Shown: piece by piece, positions 1 through 8,688 of the stretch
Layout of the letters: every line of letters starts with the position of its first letter
Numbering within the stretch: the stretch's first letter is position 1
DNA from: DATBGZ01 sp036557785
Lineage (GTDB): Bacteria; Actinomycetota; Actinomycetes; Mycobacteriales; Micromonosporaceae
NCBI GenBank assembly: GCA_036557785.1
Contig: DATBGZ010000040.1
Location: forward strand, 1 to 64,000
Direction of reading: 5' to 3'
DNA length: 64,000 bases
Translations under genes and position numbers: made by a program
Notes under the pieces: generated by a model
What the model was told of the DNA's origin: nothing
What the model saw: the letters and a program-made list of their open reading frames with translations, nothing else
Databases searched by the model: none

Positions 1-138
1 ACCGCACACACCTACATCGGCATCCACCAGGACCACAACACCTGCAAGGACATCACCCCACCACCACGCCAACCCCAACCCAAGCCCGATCCCCCACCCC
101 CAGCCACCAACCCCATCGACGAGATCCCACCCTTCTGA
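1..138 (+). CDS. 3' end of an unidentified gene (partial)
   Basis: The left window edge cuts a reading frame that is open from the first base to a TGA stop. The 45 visible residues begin TAHTYIGIHQDHNTC, continue through a Pro/Gln/Lys-rich linker and end NPIDEIPPF. A proline-rich tail closing on an acidic-hydrophobic tip recalls the C-terminal tip of single-stranded DNA-binding proteins, but the upstream residues do not look like an OB fold, so the family is not assigned. Codons here use more A in the third position (cca, caa) than downstream genes. It converges on the anti-sigma-like gene with an 17-base gap. Confidence 0.4.
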   Translation, partial: TAHTYIGIHQDHNTCKDITPPPRQPQPKPDPPPPATNPIDEIPPF

Positions 139-155
139 TCCCAGACCGGGTTGCG

Positions 156-1682
156 TCAGCCCCAGTTGTCGGTGACCTTCTCGCCGTCGGCCTCACCGAC
201 GACCGGGACGTTGGCCACGGGGGAGCCTGCCGCGTCGTAGCCAACAACGCGCAGGCCATCGATCGGGCCCGTATGCACCAGTACGAGCTCCGCGATGCCG
301 CAGGCCACCGCGGCCTCAGTGGACGATGTGCCGGATGAGCCGGCCAACGGCACGGCCGTGCCGTCGCCGGCCACGAGCCGGACCGCGACCGCGGACGGCG
401 GCAGGTCGACGAGCACGCGGTGCGGCACGCCGGCGTCGGTACCCGGCTGGTCGAGGGCGAAGGTGGCGTTGGGTGCGGTGGGGTCCGCGCCCAGCCGGAA
501 CGTGGTGCCGCCGCCTCCGCCGTTCTCCGGCTGCCACGTCATGATGGTCGCGAACCACGTTGAGCGAACCGCGGGCGCCACGGCGAACATGATTCGGACA
601 GGAGCGGCGCGGGCGCTGTCGGGCTGGTACGGGTCGGTGTCGCAGGAACGTGTCCACACCACCCGAGCCGGACCGAGCACGGAGGCGCGGTGCTCCGAGA
701 CGGTCCCGAACAAGCTCTCCAATGCCTCTGCGCGCACATCGGGGTCGGCGCGGTCGGCCGCCGAGAGCCCGACGGTGCCATCGAGTGCCATGTCGACGTC
801 ATGATTGCTGTACGACAAGGGCGAGCTGAACTGCGCCGGCCGCTCGTCGCGCACCACGCCGCCACAGGTGACGCGCCAGTACTCGGCCCGCTCGGTCTCC
901 GGCGTCCGCACCAGGTAGGAGCCGGTCGGCTCGGGCTGGAAGTGGTCCAGGTCCGCCGATGGTGCGGTCGAGATCGAGCACCCGGGCGGGGCGAGCGCGA
1001 CCGTGGCGCACGCCCGTGTCAGGTCGCAGGGAGACGTCGACGGATCCGTGCCACTGATGTTCGCGACGACCAGTGGGCCGGGCACCGCGGTACCCGACGT
1101 GATCCCGATCATGGGCCGGGTCGTCAGCAGCGAGGTGAGCTCGGCGGCGGGCGCGCCGCGCCGGCCCGCGAGCCAGGACACGGCGGAGCGCCCGAGCCCA
1201 CTCGCCGGGTCGGGATCGGTGGGCATGCGTAGCGCGAAGATGACGATGCGCTCGTCGCCGATGTCGTCGGCGAAGAGCAGGTGAACCTCCTGGTCGGGAT
1301 GGCGGTGCCCATCGACGCCCGCCACGATCGTGTTGTACAGGTTGGCGCGCACGAACTGGGTGACCCGGTCGACCACCTCGGTCGTGAATGCCTTGTCCGT
1401 GGCCAGAGCCCCGCGCGGCGGTCCGTCCACCAACGCGTCGATCCACGCCAGTCTGTTATCGGGCGGCGCCGGTGCGGGGGAGCCGGCGGGCGCCAGGGCG
1501 ACGAACGTGCCAGCGCCGCCCGCCACGAGTGCCGCGACGCAGCCGGCGACCACGCGCCGCAGCCAGCCGACGCGCCGGCGCCGGACGAGCCGGCCGTACG
1601 GGTCGGGGCGCGGCATGACGCCCTCGGCGATCCCCGCCAACTCGGCCCGTACCCAGGCCTCGAGTTCGGTCTCGGCGTTCAC
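156..1682 (-). CDS. membrane-anchored partner of SigE-type sigma factor (possible anti-sigma)
   Basis: This 508-residue protein has a short acidic N-terminus, an Arg-rich stretch, one transmembrane helix at about residues 40-65, and a large predicted extracytoplasmic part with several cysteines and a Gly/Thr-rich segment. Its start codon overlaps the stop of the sigma factor gene by four bases (ATGA), so the two are probably translationally coupled. In actinomycetes, the gene coupled downstream of a SigE-family sigma factor often encodes a membrane regulator of it. I see no HxxxCxxC zinc anti-sigma motif in the N-terminus, so the regulatory role rests on context only. Confidence 0.6.
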   Translation of the reverse strand: MNAETELEAWVRAELAGIAEGVMPRPDPYGRLVRRRRVGWLRRVVAGCVAALVAGGAGTFVALAPAGSPAPAPPDNRLAWIDALVDGPPRGALATDKAFTTEVVDRVTQFVRANLYNTIVAGVDGHRHPDQEVHLLFADDIGDERIVIFALRMPTDPDPASGLGRSAVSWLAGRRGAPAAELTSLLTTRPMIGITSGTAVPGPLVVANISGTDPSTSPCDLTRACATVALAPPGCSISTAPSADLDHFQPEPTGSYLVRTPETERAEYWRVTCGGVVRDERPAQFSSPLSYSNHDVDMALDGTVGLSAADRADPDVRAEALESLFGTVSEHRASVLGPARVVWTRSCDTDPYQPDSARAAPVRIMFAVAPAVRSTWFATIMTWQPENGGGGGTTFRLGADPTAPNATFALDQPGTDAGVPHRVLVDLPPSAVAVRLVAGDGTAVPLAGSSGTSSTEAAVACGIAELVLVHTGPIDGLRVVGYDAAGSPVANVPVVGEADGEKVTDNWG

Positions 1683-2194
1683 TTCGACCCCCCTCGATCA
1701 AGCTCCACAGGATTCTCCACTGTGGACTGTGGTGGTAGCACCTGCCTGAGCCGGGCCAGGCCGCGCGAGGCGGTGCTCTTCACGGTCCCGATCGAGCAGC
1801 CGAGCAGCTGTGCCGTCTCCAGCTCCGACAGGTCCAGCCAGTACCGCAGCACGATGACGGCTCGCATCCGGCCCGGCAGTGCTCGCAGCGCCGGCCAGAG
1901 TGCGCTGCGCTCGGCGACCCGGTCGGTACCGTCCCGTACGGGCCGCTCGGGCAGCAGCGCCGTGACCAGCTCGCGCGTGCGGCGGCGCAGGCCGTGCAGG
2001 TAGAGGTTCACGATGGCGCGGCGCACGTACGGCAGCGGGTCCTCGACGCGCCCCCAGTGCCGCATCACGCGCAGCAGCGCCCCCTGCACGAGGTCCTCGG
2101 CCTCGTGCGAGGTGCCGGTGAGCAGGTAGGCCGTACGGAGCAGGTCGGTGTACCTGCTCTGCACGAACACCTGCAGATCCTGATCGCTTGCCAC
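1679..2194 (-). CDS. SigE-family RNA polymerase sigma factor (ECF type)
   Basis: A 171-residue ECF sigma factor that would direct RNA polymerase to an alternative promoter class. Region 2 is visible at residues 14-65 (SRYTDLLRTAYLLTG, then EAEDLVQGALLRVMRHW) and region 4 helix-turn-helix at about 125-153 (LSELETAQLLGCSIGTVKS). The length and the SRYTDLLRTAYLLTG opening fit the actinobacterial SigE (SigE70-like) family. The start is GTG. It overlaps the downstream membrane protein gene by four bases. A -10-like TATAGT lies 26 bases upstream of the start. It is transcribed divergently from the metallophosphoesterase gene. Confidence 0.88.
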   Translation of the reverse strand: MASDQDLQVFVQSRYTDLLRTAYLLTGTSHEAEDLVQGALLRVMRHWGRVEDPLPYVRRAIVNLYLHGLRRRTRELVTALLPERPVRDGTDRVAERSALWPALRALPGRMRAVIVLRYWLDLSELETAQLLGCSIGTVKSTASRGLARLRQVLPPQSTVENPVELDRGGSK

Positions 2195-2220
2195 GCCACG
2201 CCCTTCGTCGCGAGCCGCCG

Positions 2221-2226
2221 ACTATA
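2221..2226 (-). promoter_or_regulatory. -10 element for the sigma factor operon
   Basis: TATAGT on the minus strand, 26 bases before the GTG of the sigma factor, followed by a GAAGGG stretch that could act as ribosome binding site. No convincing -35 is visible 16-19 bases upstream, and I see no ECF-type GGAAC box. Confidence 0.4.
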
Positions 2227-2298
2227 CGACCCACGACCGGCCGCATTGGTTGAGTCAGTGACCGGACCTTGGGGGATGCGCGCGTCACGTGGTCGGGC

Positions 2299-2304
2299 TA
2301 GGTT
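2299..2304 (+). promoter_or_regulatory. -10 element giving a leaderless start for the metallophosphoesterase
   Basis: TAGGTT, then seven bases, then GTG. There is no Shine-Dalgarno sequence in the gap. The geometry predicts transcription starting at or next to the start codon, and it also decides the start of this gene over earlier in-frame codons. Confidence 0.55.
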
Positions 2305-2311
2305 GCGCTCC

Positions 2312-4213
2312 GTGACCCCTTCGCGCCCCCGCCCCACGGGCCTGTCCACCCGCTCGCTGCGCTTCGCCTTCTTCACGCCGCGCCGCGCCGTGCAGTGGTT
2401 CGCGCCCGGACAGCTCGCTCGCACCGGCGTCCAAGTCGCCCTTTCCGAGGCGATCGGGGCGTACCTGGACAAGCGGGAACAGCAGAACAGCTTCTCCGAC
2501 GCGGCGTACCGGGAGGACATCGACCGCGACGAGCTGTGGCTCGACTACGCCGCCGACTCCGGGGACGGGTTCCACGCGACCTACGCCGTGGCGTACTCGC
2601 TCGGGCGTGACCAGCTCGCGGTGAAGGGCATCGCCCGGCGGCGCCGGCGCAGCCTGCGCTCCGAGCAGTTGGTGCTGCCGCGCGGGCACGTGCTTGTCCT
2701 CGGCGGCGACGAGGTCTACCCGACGCCGAGCCCGGCGAACTACGACGACAAGCTGCGTGGCCCGTTCCACGCGGCCCTGCCCGACGTGCCGCCCGGGCAG
2801 GAGCGACCGACGCTCTACGCGCTGCCCGGCAACCATGACTGGTACGACGGCCTGACCGCGTTCCTGCGGGTCTTCGGCGGCGCGCGCACCTCGATCGGGG
2901 CGTGGGAGACCCGGCAGAAGCGCAGCTACTTCGCCCTCGCCCTGCCGCACCGGTGGTGGCTGTTCGCCCTGGACGCCCAGGAGGGCGCTCACATCGACGA
3001 CCCTCAGTTGGAGTACTTCCATCGGGTCATCGACGGACTTCTCACCGACGGCGACCGGATCATCCTGTGCACACCGGAACCGGCCTGGGTCAAGGGCCAG
3101 CACGACGGCGACGCCTACCGCGCCACCGACTACTTCCTGCGCCGGGTCGTCGAGCCGGCCGGGCAGGAGCAGTGGCTGCGCCAGACCTACCGCGAGCAGC
3201 CGGTTCCCGCAACCAAGCAGGTGAGCGTTCCGCTGATGCTCTCCGGCGACCTGCATCACTACTCGCGCTACGAGCGTCTGGACCCCCGGCCCCGGCGGGG
3301 CGAGCGCACCGAGGAGCCGGACCCGGACCGGCGCCAGCTCGTCACCTGCGGCGGTGGCGGCGCCTACCTGCTCGGCACCCAGTTCCTGCCCCGTACGCTG
3401 ACCACGCCACCCCACGAGATGCGTCCGCCGAAGAGCGAGCACCTGCGCTCCTACCGGCGCGGCTCCCGCTACCCGTCGGCGCTGCGCTCGTTCTGGCTCG
3501 GGCTCGGTGCCCCGGTACGGCTGCCGTGGCGCAACCCCAGCTTCATCGCCATGCTCGGCCTGGTGCAGGCCCTGCTCTGGTATGCCTGGACCCGCGCCCT
3601 GGGGCAGCCGAACGTCAGCGTGGTCGGGCTCGTGCTGCTCGTCATCGCCGGCACCACGTTCCTCGCGGCGGGGCTGGGGGCGCCGGACCGCAACCGGTTA
3701 GGGATCGTCCTGTTTGGACTCCTGCACGCGGCCGGGCAGCTCTTCGGGGTACGCGCCGTGATGGTGCCGCTGGTCAAGGCGCCGTGGTCGTGGGAGCCGA
3801 CCCTGCCCCGCCCCACCGGCGCGCTCGTGTGGGACTGGCCGATCATCTCGGAGTACGGCCGGTACTACGGGGAGTGGCTCGGCTGGTACGTGGGGTACGG
3901 CGCGATCGCGGGCCTGGTCTCCGCCGTGGTGGTGGGCGTCTATCTCGTGGTCGCGGGGCTGTTCGGGGTCAACATCAACGAGCTCTTCTCCAGCCAGCGC
4001 ATCGAGGGCCACAAGGCGTTCCTGCGCATGCACATCTCGGCCACGGGTGAGCTCACGGCGTACGTGGTCGGGATCGGCCGGGTCCGCAGGCTCCTGCCCG
4101 GATTCCGTGCCCTGCACTGGAAAGCGAACCCCGCCGGACAGCCGTGGGATCCCTGGTTCACGCCGCGCAAGCGGCTGCGCTACCGCCTCGTCGACACGTT
4201 CACGATCCGCTGA
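2312..4213 (+). CDS. membrane-anchored metallophosphoesterase
   Basis: A 633-residue protein with a calcineurin-like phosphoesterase domain followed by a membrane region. Metal-binding motifs are visible in order: GGDEVYP near residue 130, LPGNHDWYDG near 172 and SGDLHHYSR near 310. After residue 400 there are four hydrophobic segments, the first beginning FIAMLGLVQALLWY and the last VVVGVYLVVAGLF, and then a charged tail. The frame is open further upstream across the sigma factor gene, but those residues look like antisense shadow. The GTG chosen sits seven bases after TAGGTT. The substrate is unknown. The 3' end overlaps the convergent MFS gene by 14 bases. Confidence 0.8.
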   Translation: MTPSRPRPTGLSTRSLRFAFFTPRRAVQWFAPGQLARTGVQVALSEAIGAYLDKREQQNSFSDAAYREDIDRDELWLDYAADSGDGFHATYAVAYSLGRDQLAVKGIARRRRRSLRSEQLVLPRGHVLVLGGDEVYPTPSPANYDDKLRGPFHAALPDVPPGQERPTLYALPGNHDWYDGLTAFLRVFGGARTSIGAWETRQKRSYFALALPHRWWLFALDAQEGAHIDDPQLEYFHRVIDGLLTDGDRIILCTPEPAWVKGQHDGDAYRATDYFLRRVVEPAGQEQWLRQTYREQPVPATKQVSVPLMLSGDLHHYSRYERLDPRPRRGERTEEPDPDRRQLVTCGGGGAYLLGTQFLPRTLTTPPHEMRPPKSEHLRSYRRGSRYPSALRSFWLGLGAPVRLPWRNPSFIAMLGLVQALLWYAWTRALGQPNVSVVGLVLLVIAGTTFLAAGLGAPDRNRLGIVLFGLLHAAGQLFGVRAVMVPLVKAPWSWEPTLPRPTGALVWDWPIISEYGRYYGEWLGWYVGYGAIAGLVSAVVVGVYLVVAGLFGVNINELFSSQRIEGHKAFLRMHISATGELTAYVVGIGRVRRLLPGFRALHWKANPAGQPWDPWFTPRKRLRYRLVDTFTIR

Positions 4214-5618
4214 GGCCGGCTCGAGGTCCCGTGTCTGCGGTGCCGCGATGCCCGCGCTCGGCGAGTAGATGCTGAATGTTGTCGATATCTCGGGGCGAGG
4301 TCCGGGACGCGAACCAGTACATGATGCCGGTCGGGATGAAGAAGACCTGGAAGACGGCGAGACCCACGACGTAGTTCATGGGCGGCGGCAGGGCCCGGGC
4401 CAGGGCGTCGACACCGCGGGCGGAGAGGTAGTTGCCGGCGGCCCGGCCGATCCCGTTGGCGAGGTTGCCCAGGCTGTAGACCGTGCCCCGGTGCTCGGGC
4501 GGGTTGACCTCGGTGATGAGCGCGAACCAGTTCGGTGAGTTCGCCGACGTCAATGCCAGGGCCAGCATGGCCGTGACGAACCCGAGCGCCATGGCGGGTT
4601 GGGTGACGACGCTGCGCAGGACGGCCAGGGTGACGCTCTGTCCGTCGTGGACATCCAGGCGCAGCGGCGTGAACAGCACCACGAGGTAGAACGGGATCCC
4701 GGCCAGGATGCCGACCGAGGCCACGATCGCCCGGCCCCGGGGAGTGCGCCGTTGTAGCCGGTCACCGACGATGCCACCGACGATCGACAGCGCGCCGCCG
4801 AGGGCGAACAGCGTGCTGTAGAGGCTGCCGATCTTGATTGCCTCGGGCTCGGAGAAACCGAGCTGCTCCGCCTTGGCCTGGAAGAGCCGGGGCAGCAGCA
4901 GGAGCGAGCCGAAGACGAGCTGCGCGGTGACGCCCTGCGCCACCAGCCACACGTTGGTGCGCCGGCCCACGATCACGGGAAGGTCGGCCCGGCTGATCCG
5001 GTAGTCGTAGTCGTCCCCGCTCGCGAAGACCCCGGCGAGCTGCGGCTCGCTCTGACCCCGGTGGATCTTCTGGGTGAACAGGTAGGCCACGGTGGCGGCG
5101 ACGCCGATGCCGCTGATGAGGAAGAACGGCCGCCGCCAGTCGTAGGCCCCGAGCTGCCCGGCCACGAGCGTGCCGGCCAGGGTGCCCACGCCCTGGGAGA
5201 GCCCCCAGAAGCTCATGGCCAGCCCCCGCCGTTTGGGCGTGATCAGGTCGCTCACCACGGAGAAGCCGATCGACCCCACCGCGCCGAGGCCGAGCGCGCC
5301 GATCACGTTCGCGACAAGGAACACCCAGTAGTTCGGGGCGAGCCCCGTGAACAGGGTGCCCAGCGCCCACAGCAGCGTGCCGATCATCAGCAGCGGCTTG
5401 CGGTCCGAGCTGTCGCCCAGATAGGCCCAGGCGACGGAGGAGATCGCGGTAACCAGCAGCGCCGCGGCCGTGGCACCACCGACGGCCGCCTCGTGCACGC
5501 CGAAGTCGGCGGCGATCGGCTTGTACAGCGGCGGCACCAGGACGGCGGCCACGTTGTCCATCGAGGCCAGGACGAGGAACACGACCACCGTGTAGTAGCG
5601 GTGTAGCGACCTCGTCAC
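4200..5618 (-). CDS. MFS transporter
   Basis: A 472-residue major facilitator superfamily permease with about twelve hydrophobic segments. The motif-A-like loop YLGDSSDRKPLLMIG follows the second helix, and GDRLQRRTPRGRA marks the matching loop in the second half. A longer hydrophilic stretch (GDDYDYRISRADLP) lies between halves. The start is GTG, six bases downstream of a TACGGT -10 element on the minus strand, so the transcript is predicted to be leaderless. It ends in a short tail-to-tail overlap with the phosphoesterase gene. Nothing nearby indicates the substrate. Confidence 0.8.
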   Translation of the reverse strand: MTRSLHRYYTVVVFLVLASMDNVAAVLVPPLYKPIAADFGVHEAAVGGATAAALLVTAISSVAWAYLGDSSDRKPLLMIGTLLWALGTLFTGLAPNYWVFLVANVIGALGLGAVGSIGFSVVSDLITPKRRGLAMSFWGLSQGVGTLAGTLVAGQLGAYDWRRPFFLISGIGVAATVAYLFTQKIHRGQSEPQLAGVFASGDDYDYRISRADLPVIVGRRTNVWLVAQGVTAQLVFGSLLLLPRLFQAKAEQLGFSEPEAIKIGSLYSTLFALGGALSIVGGIVGDRLQRRTPRGRAIVASVGILAGIPFYLVVLFTPLRLDVHDGQSVTLAVLRSVVTQPAMALGFVTAMLALALTSANSPNWFALITEVNPPEHRGTVYSLGNLANGIGRAAGNYLSARGVDALARALPPPMNYVVGLAVFQVFFIPTGIMYWFASRTSPRDIDNIQHLLAERGHRGTADTGPRAGLSGS

Positions 5619-5624
5619 GCCATG

Positions 5625-5630
5625 ACCGTA
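5625..5630 (-). promoter_or_regulatory. -10 element giving a leaderless start for the MFS gene
   Basis: TACGGT on the minus strand with a six-base gap (CATGGC) to the GTG start. No Shine-Dalgarno fits in the gap. Confidence 0.5.
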
Positions 5631-5749
5631 CCGGCTCGCCCAAGATCACGGATTCCGCCCGGTGACATCTGGTCCGGGCGGCACCGGCCCGGCCAGACTG
5701 GGACAATGCGGTGTCTCGGGCGGACCTGACGCGGAGGCGGGCGGGCATC

Positions 5750-6225
5750 ATGAGCGTCCTTTCTGGACAGACGGTCTTCATCACGGGCGCCGCCCGCGGT
5801 TCGGTCAGCGCCACCGTCTCCTCGGTCGAGCAGGCCCGCGGCTACTACCTGCTCATGTCGTCGGCGGCCGCCTTCGGGGCGCTGCCCGGCATGGCCGCGT
5901 ACGCTGCCGCCAAGGCCGGGGTGGAGCAGTTCGGCAACGTGCTGCGGCTCGAGCTCGCCCATCGCGGTGTCGCGGTCGGCACCGCCCACGGGCGCTGGTG
6001 CAGGCAATCGAACGGCGTCGCCGACGGGTCTACGTGCCCCGGCCGGTCGGGCTCGTCCACGCCCTGCGTACATTCGTCAATGGCCCGATCTTCCAGGCCC
6101 TCGTGATCCGCGAGTCACGCTCGCAGATCGACCTGATGGACGCCGACATCCGGGCGTTGGGCCGGTCCTTCGGGGCACACCGCATGGGGCTGGGAAGCGA
6201 GGACGGCGATGACACGAAACGATGA
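5750..6225 (+). pseudogene. decayed short-chain dehydrogenase/reductase
   Basis: The remnant starts MSVLSGQTVFITGAARG, the Rossmann nucleotide-binding loop of SDR enzymes, and then jumps straight to SVSATVSSVEQARGYYLL and the active-site region MSSAAAFGALPGMAAYAAAK (Ser, Tyr and Lys present). Roughly 95 residues of the fold are missing at that junction, which stays in frame. A second junction near 5990 drops about 45 residues and shifts the frame; the typical C-terminus (ALVQAIERRRRRVYVPRPVG) resumes in the next frame and ends KR-TGA. Two internal deletions, one frame-shifting, make an active enzyme unlikely. The deletion sizes are estimated from remembered family members. Confidence 0.75.
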
Positions 6226-6325
6226 GGTTCCATGGGATCAGATCCCGCTCGTGGTCCTCTTCGGCATCGTGATGGGCTTGATCATTCTCTGGATCGCCAT
6301 CCGTTACATGATCAGGAAGAAGTAG
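6209..6325 (+). CDS. 38-residue single-pass membrane protein
   Basis: A very short gene encoding MTRNDEVPWDQIPLVVLFGI followed by a continued hydrophobic run and the basic end MIRKK. It has an acidic N-terminus, one transmembrane helix (about residues 12-33) and a positive cytoplasmic-type tail. A GAGGA sequence 5-8 bases before the ATG is a plausible ribosome binding site. It overlaps the 3' end of the decayed SDR gene by 17 bases in another frame, so it may have been translationally linked to the intact gene. The function is unknown. Confidence 0.5.
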   Translation: MTRNDEVPWDQIPLVVLFGIVMGLIILWIAIRYMIRKK

Positions 6326-6419
6326 CAGCGTGACCATCGGGGCTCGCCGGGACCCGCGCGACACGCGGGAACCGATGGCCTAGCGGAGTGGTCGATGCGG
6401 CGTTATGCTGGTCGCGCTG

Positions 6420-6453
6420 GAGCCGAACGTCTTCCCCCGTGGACGCTCGGCTC
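6420..6453. terminator. hairpin between convergent genes, terminator-like
   Basis: GAGCCGAACGTC and GACGCTCGGCTC form a 12-bp stem with one mismatch and a 10-base loop, followed on the plus strand by CTGCCTTTAT. It lies between the small membrane protein gene and the convergent PLP-enzyme gene, where a bidirectional terminator is expected. Confidence 0.5.
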
Positions 6454-6480
6454 CTGCCTTTATGGCACGCGGTGACATTA

Positions 6481-6510
6481 TGCAGGGCGTGACTACCTGC
6501 AGGGCGTGAC
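6481..6510. repeat. two 13-bp direct repeats (TGCAGGGCGTGAC)
   Basis: TGCAGGGCGTGAC occurs twice with a 17-base period, just beyond the stop of the minus-strand PLP-enzyme gene. No coding sense or hairpin accompanies it; the role is unknown. Confidence 0.5.
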
Positions 6511-6523
6511 GATCGGACGGCGA

Positions 6524-7723
6524 TCAGAAGTAGGTGTCGATGACATCGACGACGTGGTACGAGTCGTCGACGATCGGGATCACGCGCCATTTGTCGAAGG
6601 CCGTGCACGGGTGGGAGATGCCCAGGCGCACCAAGTCTCCCGGGGAGACCGACGCGCCGCGCAGGTACGCGTGCTGGTCGTTGAGAAGCTCCACAGTGGA
6701 GCCGTTCAGCGGCCGGGCCGACCCGTCGGCGCCGCGCACGGTCAGCGGTACAGGCAACCCCATGTCGTACGGGACATCCCGCTTGCCGGCGCCGAGGATG
6801 GCGAGGTCCGGCTCCGGGGTGGAGAGCACCTGGGCCCATACCTCCAGGGCGGCGGTCAGAGACCCCTCGTGCGCGACCCGGGTGAACGGCGTCGTGGCCG
6901 TGTAGGTGCCGTCGTCGTGGGTGACCGTGGCGCCGCTGCGCAGGACCAGCCGCCCCCCGTGTGCCCGGGCCACCGGGCCGAGCACGTCGACGACCACGTC
7001 GAAGTACGAGCTCCCCCCGGCAGAGAGGATCACGGGATACGGGCACAGTGGCGCGATCCTCGCCGCGGCCTGGGCGATCGTGGCGAGAAACGCCGCCACC
7101 TGCTCGCCATCGGGCAGCATGCCCTCAAATCCCGCCACGCCCGCGACCTCGACGCCCGGCACACCGGCGGCCGCCGCGGCGACCCGTTCGGCCTCGGCGA
7201 CGCTCCGGCAGCCCGTACGGCCGCCGGCATAGCCGAGCTCGACGAGCACGCGCACCCGGCCGCCGTCGCGCAGCGCCGCCGCGAGCACATCTACCCCGGC
7301 GGATGAGTCCACATAGCACAGGAGGTCGCGGCCCTGCCGGGCGAGCCAGCGCAGCGCGCGTGCGTCGAGCAGCTCGTTGGCGAGGAGCACTCGGGGCACC
7401 CCGAACTGGAACGCGGCCAGCGCCTGGTTGGCCGTGGCCACGGTGATGCCCCAGGCGCCCGCGGCGAGCTGGGCGGCGAACAGCGCGGGCGACATGGTCG
7501 TCTTGCCGTGGGGCGCGAGATCGACATCGTGCGCCGCGCAGTAGCGCGCCATCTGGGCGATGTTCGCCTCGATGGCGCTGCGCCGGGCGACCATCACCGG
7601 CCAGGTGAAGGGACCGCCGAACAGGTCGTGCCGGGCCGCCGCGAACTCAGCCGCGGTCACGGCCTGGTCCGGCAACCACAGTCCCTTGCTCGCCCAACCG
7701 ACGGTGATGTCCACGGCGGTCAT
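6524..7723 (-). CDS. D-threo-aldolase/D-serine dehydratase-like PLP enzyme (amino acid deaminase)
   Basis: A 399-residue alanine racemase-type TIM-barrel PLP enzyme with a C-terminal D-serine dehydratase-like domain. The pyridoxal lysine is in PHGKTTMSP near residue 73, and the C-terminal HPCTAFDKWR supplies the His and Cys that bind zinc in the DSD1 family. GYAGGRTGCRS is also typical. Members act on D-serine, D-threonine or D-3-hydroxyaspartate; the exact substrate cannot be read from sequence. The ATG chosen (MTAVDITVG) is five codons after a TTG that also opens the frame. No clear ribosome binding site is present. Confidence 0.8.
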   Translation of the reverse strand: MTAVDITVGWASKGLWLPDQAVTAAEFAAARHDLFGGPFTWPVMVARRSAIEANIAQMARYCAAHDVDLAPHGKTTMSPALFAAQLAAGAWGITVATANQALAAFQFGVPRVLLANELLDARALRWLARQGRDLLCYVDSSAGVDVLAAALRDGGRVRVLVELGYAGGRTGCRSVAEAERVAAAAAGVPGVEVAGVAGFEGMLPDGEQVAAFLATIAQAAARIAPLCPYPVILSAGGSSYFDVVVDVLGPVARAHGGRLVLRSGATVTHDDGTYTATTPFTRVAHEGSLTAALEVWAQVLSTPEPDLAILGAGKRDVPYDMGLPVPLTVRGADGSARPLNGSTVELLNDQHAYLRGASVSPGDLVRLGISHPCTAFDKWRVIPIVDDSYHVVDVIDTYF

Positions 7724-7797
7724 GCTGGCATGGCGCAACCCGCCGGCGGGCGGCGGACCATTGCCGCCACCCGCCGGTGGGTGTCAGAGCGCCGCCG

Positions 7798-8688
7798 TTA
7801 GTGGACGGCGTCGCCGTTCTGGCCGATGAGGAAGTACCTGTCGTCGACGCCCTGGCCGTTGGCCTGGCCGGGTGCCCGGTCACCCGCGAAGCGGTAGAGC
7901 TGGTGGCCGTTGTACGTGGCCTGCTGCTTCCCGTCGGGCCGGGTGAAGGTGCCAACCTTGCTCTGGTCGAGCCCGGTTCCGGTGACCTGTGCCGGTGCGG
8001 TCACCGGGATCCAGGTCGTCTCCGCCGCGGCATCGACGGCCGTGCTCGTGCTGGTGTCGCTCGTGTTCAGGTAGAGCGCGCAGCCGTTGCCGTCAACCAG
8101 CACGTTCGACTTGCCGCCGGCCGTGCCCAGACGGATCTGGGTCTGCTCGTTCGTCGGCGTTGGCGTCGTCGGCGTGGTCGCCCCGGCGCCGGGCACCATC
8201 ACGGTACCGGTGCCGGTCGGGCTGGGCGCCGTCGCGGTGCCCGTGCGCGTCCGGGTCGGGCTGGTCCGCGTCGCTGTCGGGCTGGTCCGGGTCGCGCCCG
8301 GTGCGGGCACGATGCCGCCGCCCGTACGCGTCCCCGTGGGCGTCGCGCCAGCGGTGACGCAAGAGACCGCCGAAGTGCCCGGGACAACACCCGGACCGCC
8401 CGGCGCTGGCGACCGCGTGCCCGTACCGGTCCGGGTGGGACTCGGTGACGTGGCGTGCGTGGCCGTGCCGGCGGTTCCGGCCCCCCCACCTCCGCCCGTG
8501 GCTGTGTTGCCCGGTGCGAGCGGACTCGGCAGCGTGGGTACGTCTGTTGGCTGTGCCGCTACCGGGGACGCCGCGTTCCCGGTCGCGATCCCGGCCGCCG
8601 TGAATATGGCCGCGACCGCCGCGGCGGGCACGATGAGCGCAACCGCCAGGCCGCGCCTCGTCCGTCCGCGAGTTCGATGTTCCGGCAT
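7798..8688 (-). CDS. secreted repeat protein of the Y-X4-D (COG4315) type
   Basis: A 296-residue exported protein. The Arg-rich N-terminus and hydrophobic stretch ending NAASPVAAQP look like a signal peptide. A long Thr/Pro/Gly linker with Thr-Arg repeats follows. The C-terminal third carries two copies of the secreted-repeat motif: NVLVDGNGCALYLNTSD and YNGHQLYRFAGDRAPGQANG, ending DRYFLIGQNGDAVH. The ATG chosen has GGAGGA seven bases upstream; another ATG two codons earlier abuts that site. Family function is unknown; such proteins are usually lipoproteins or cell-surface proteins. Confidence 0.75.
   Translation of the reverse strand: MPEHRTRGRTRRGLAVALIVPAAAVAAIFTAAGIATGNAASPVAAQPTDVPTLPSPLAPGNTATGGGGGAGTAGTATHATSPSPTRTGTGTRSPAPGGPGVVPGTSAVSCVTAGATPTGTRTGGGIVPAPGATRTSPTATRTSPTRTRTGTATAPSPTGTGTVMVPGAGATTPTTPTPTNEQTQIRLGTAGGKSNVLVDGNGCALYLNTSDTSTSTAVDAAAETTWIPVTAPAQVTGTGLDQSKVGTFTRPDGKQQATYNGHQLYRFAGDRAPGQANGQGVDDRYFLIGQNGDAVH

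Noticed and set aside
6374..6410. tRNA-like stretch GGCCTAGCGGAGTGGTCGAT
   Set aside because: It resembles a D-arm, but no acceptor stem, anticodon arm or T-arm consensus can be paired around it.
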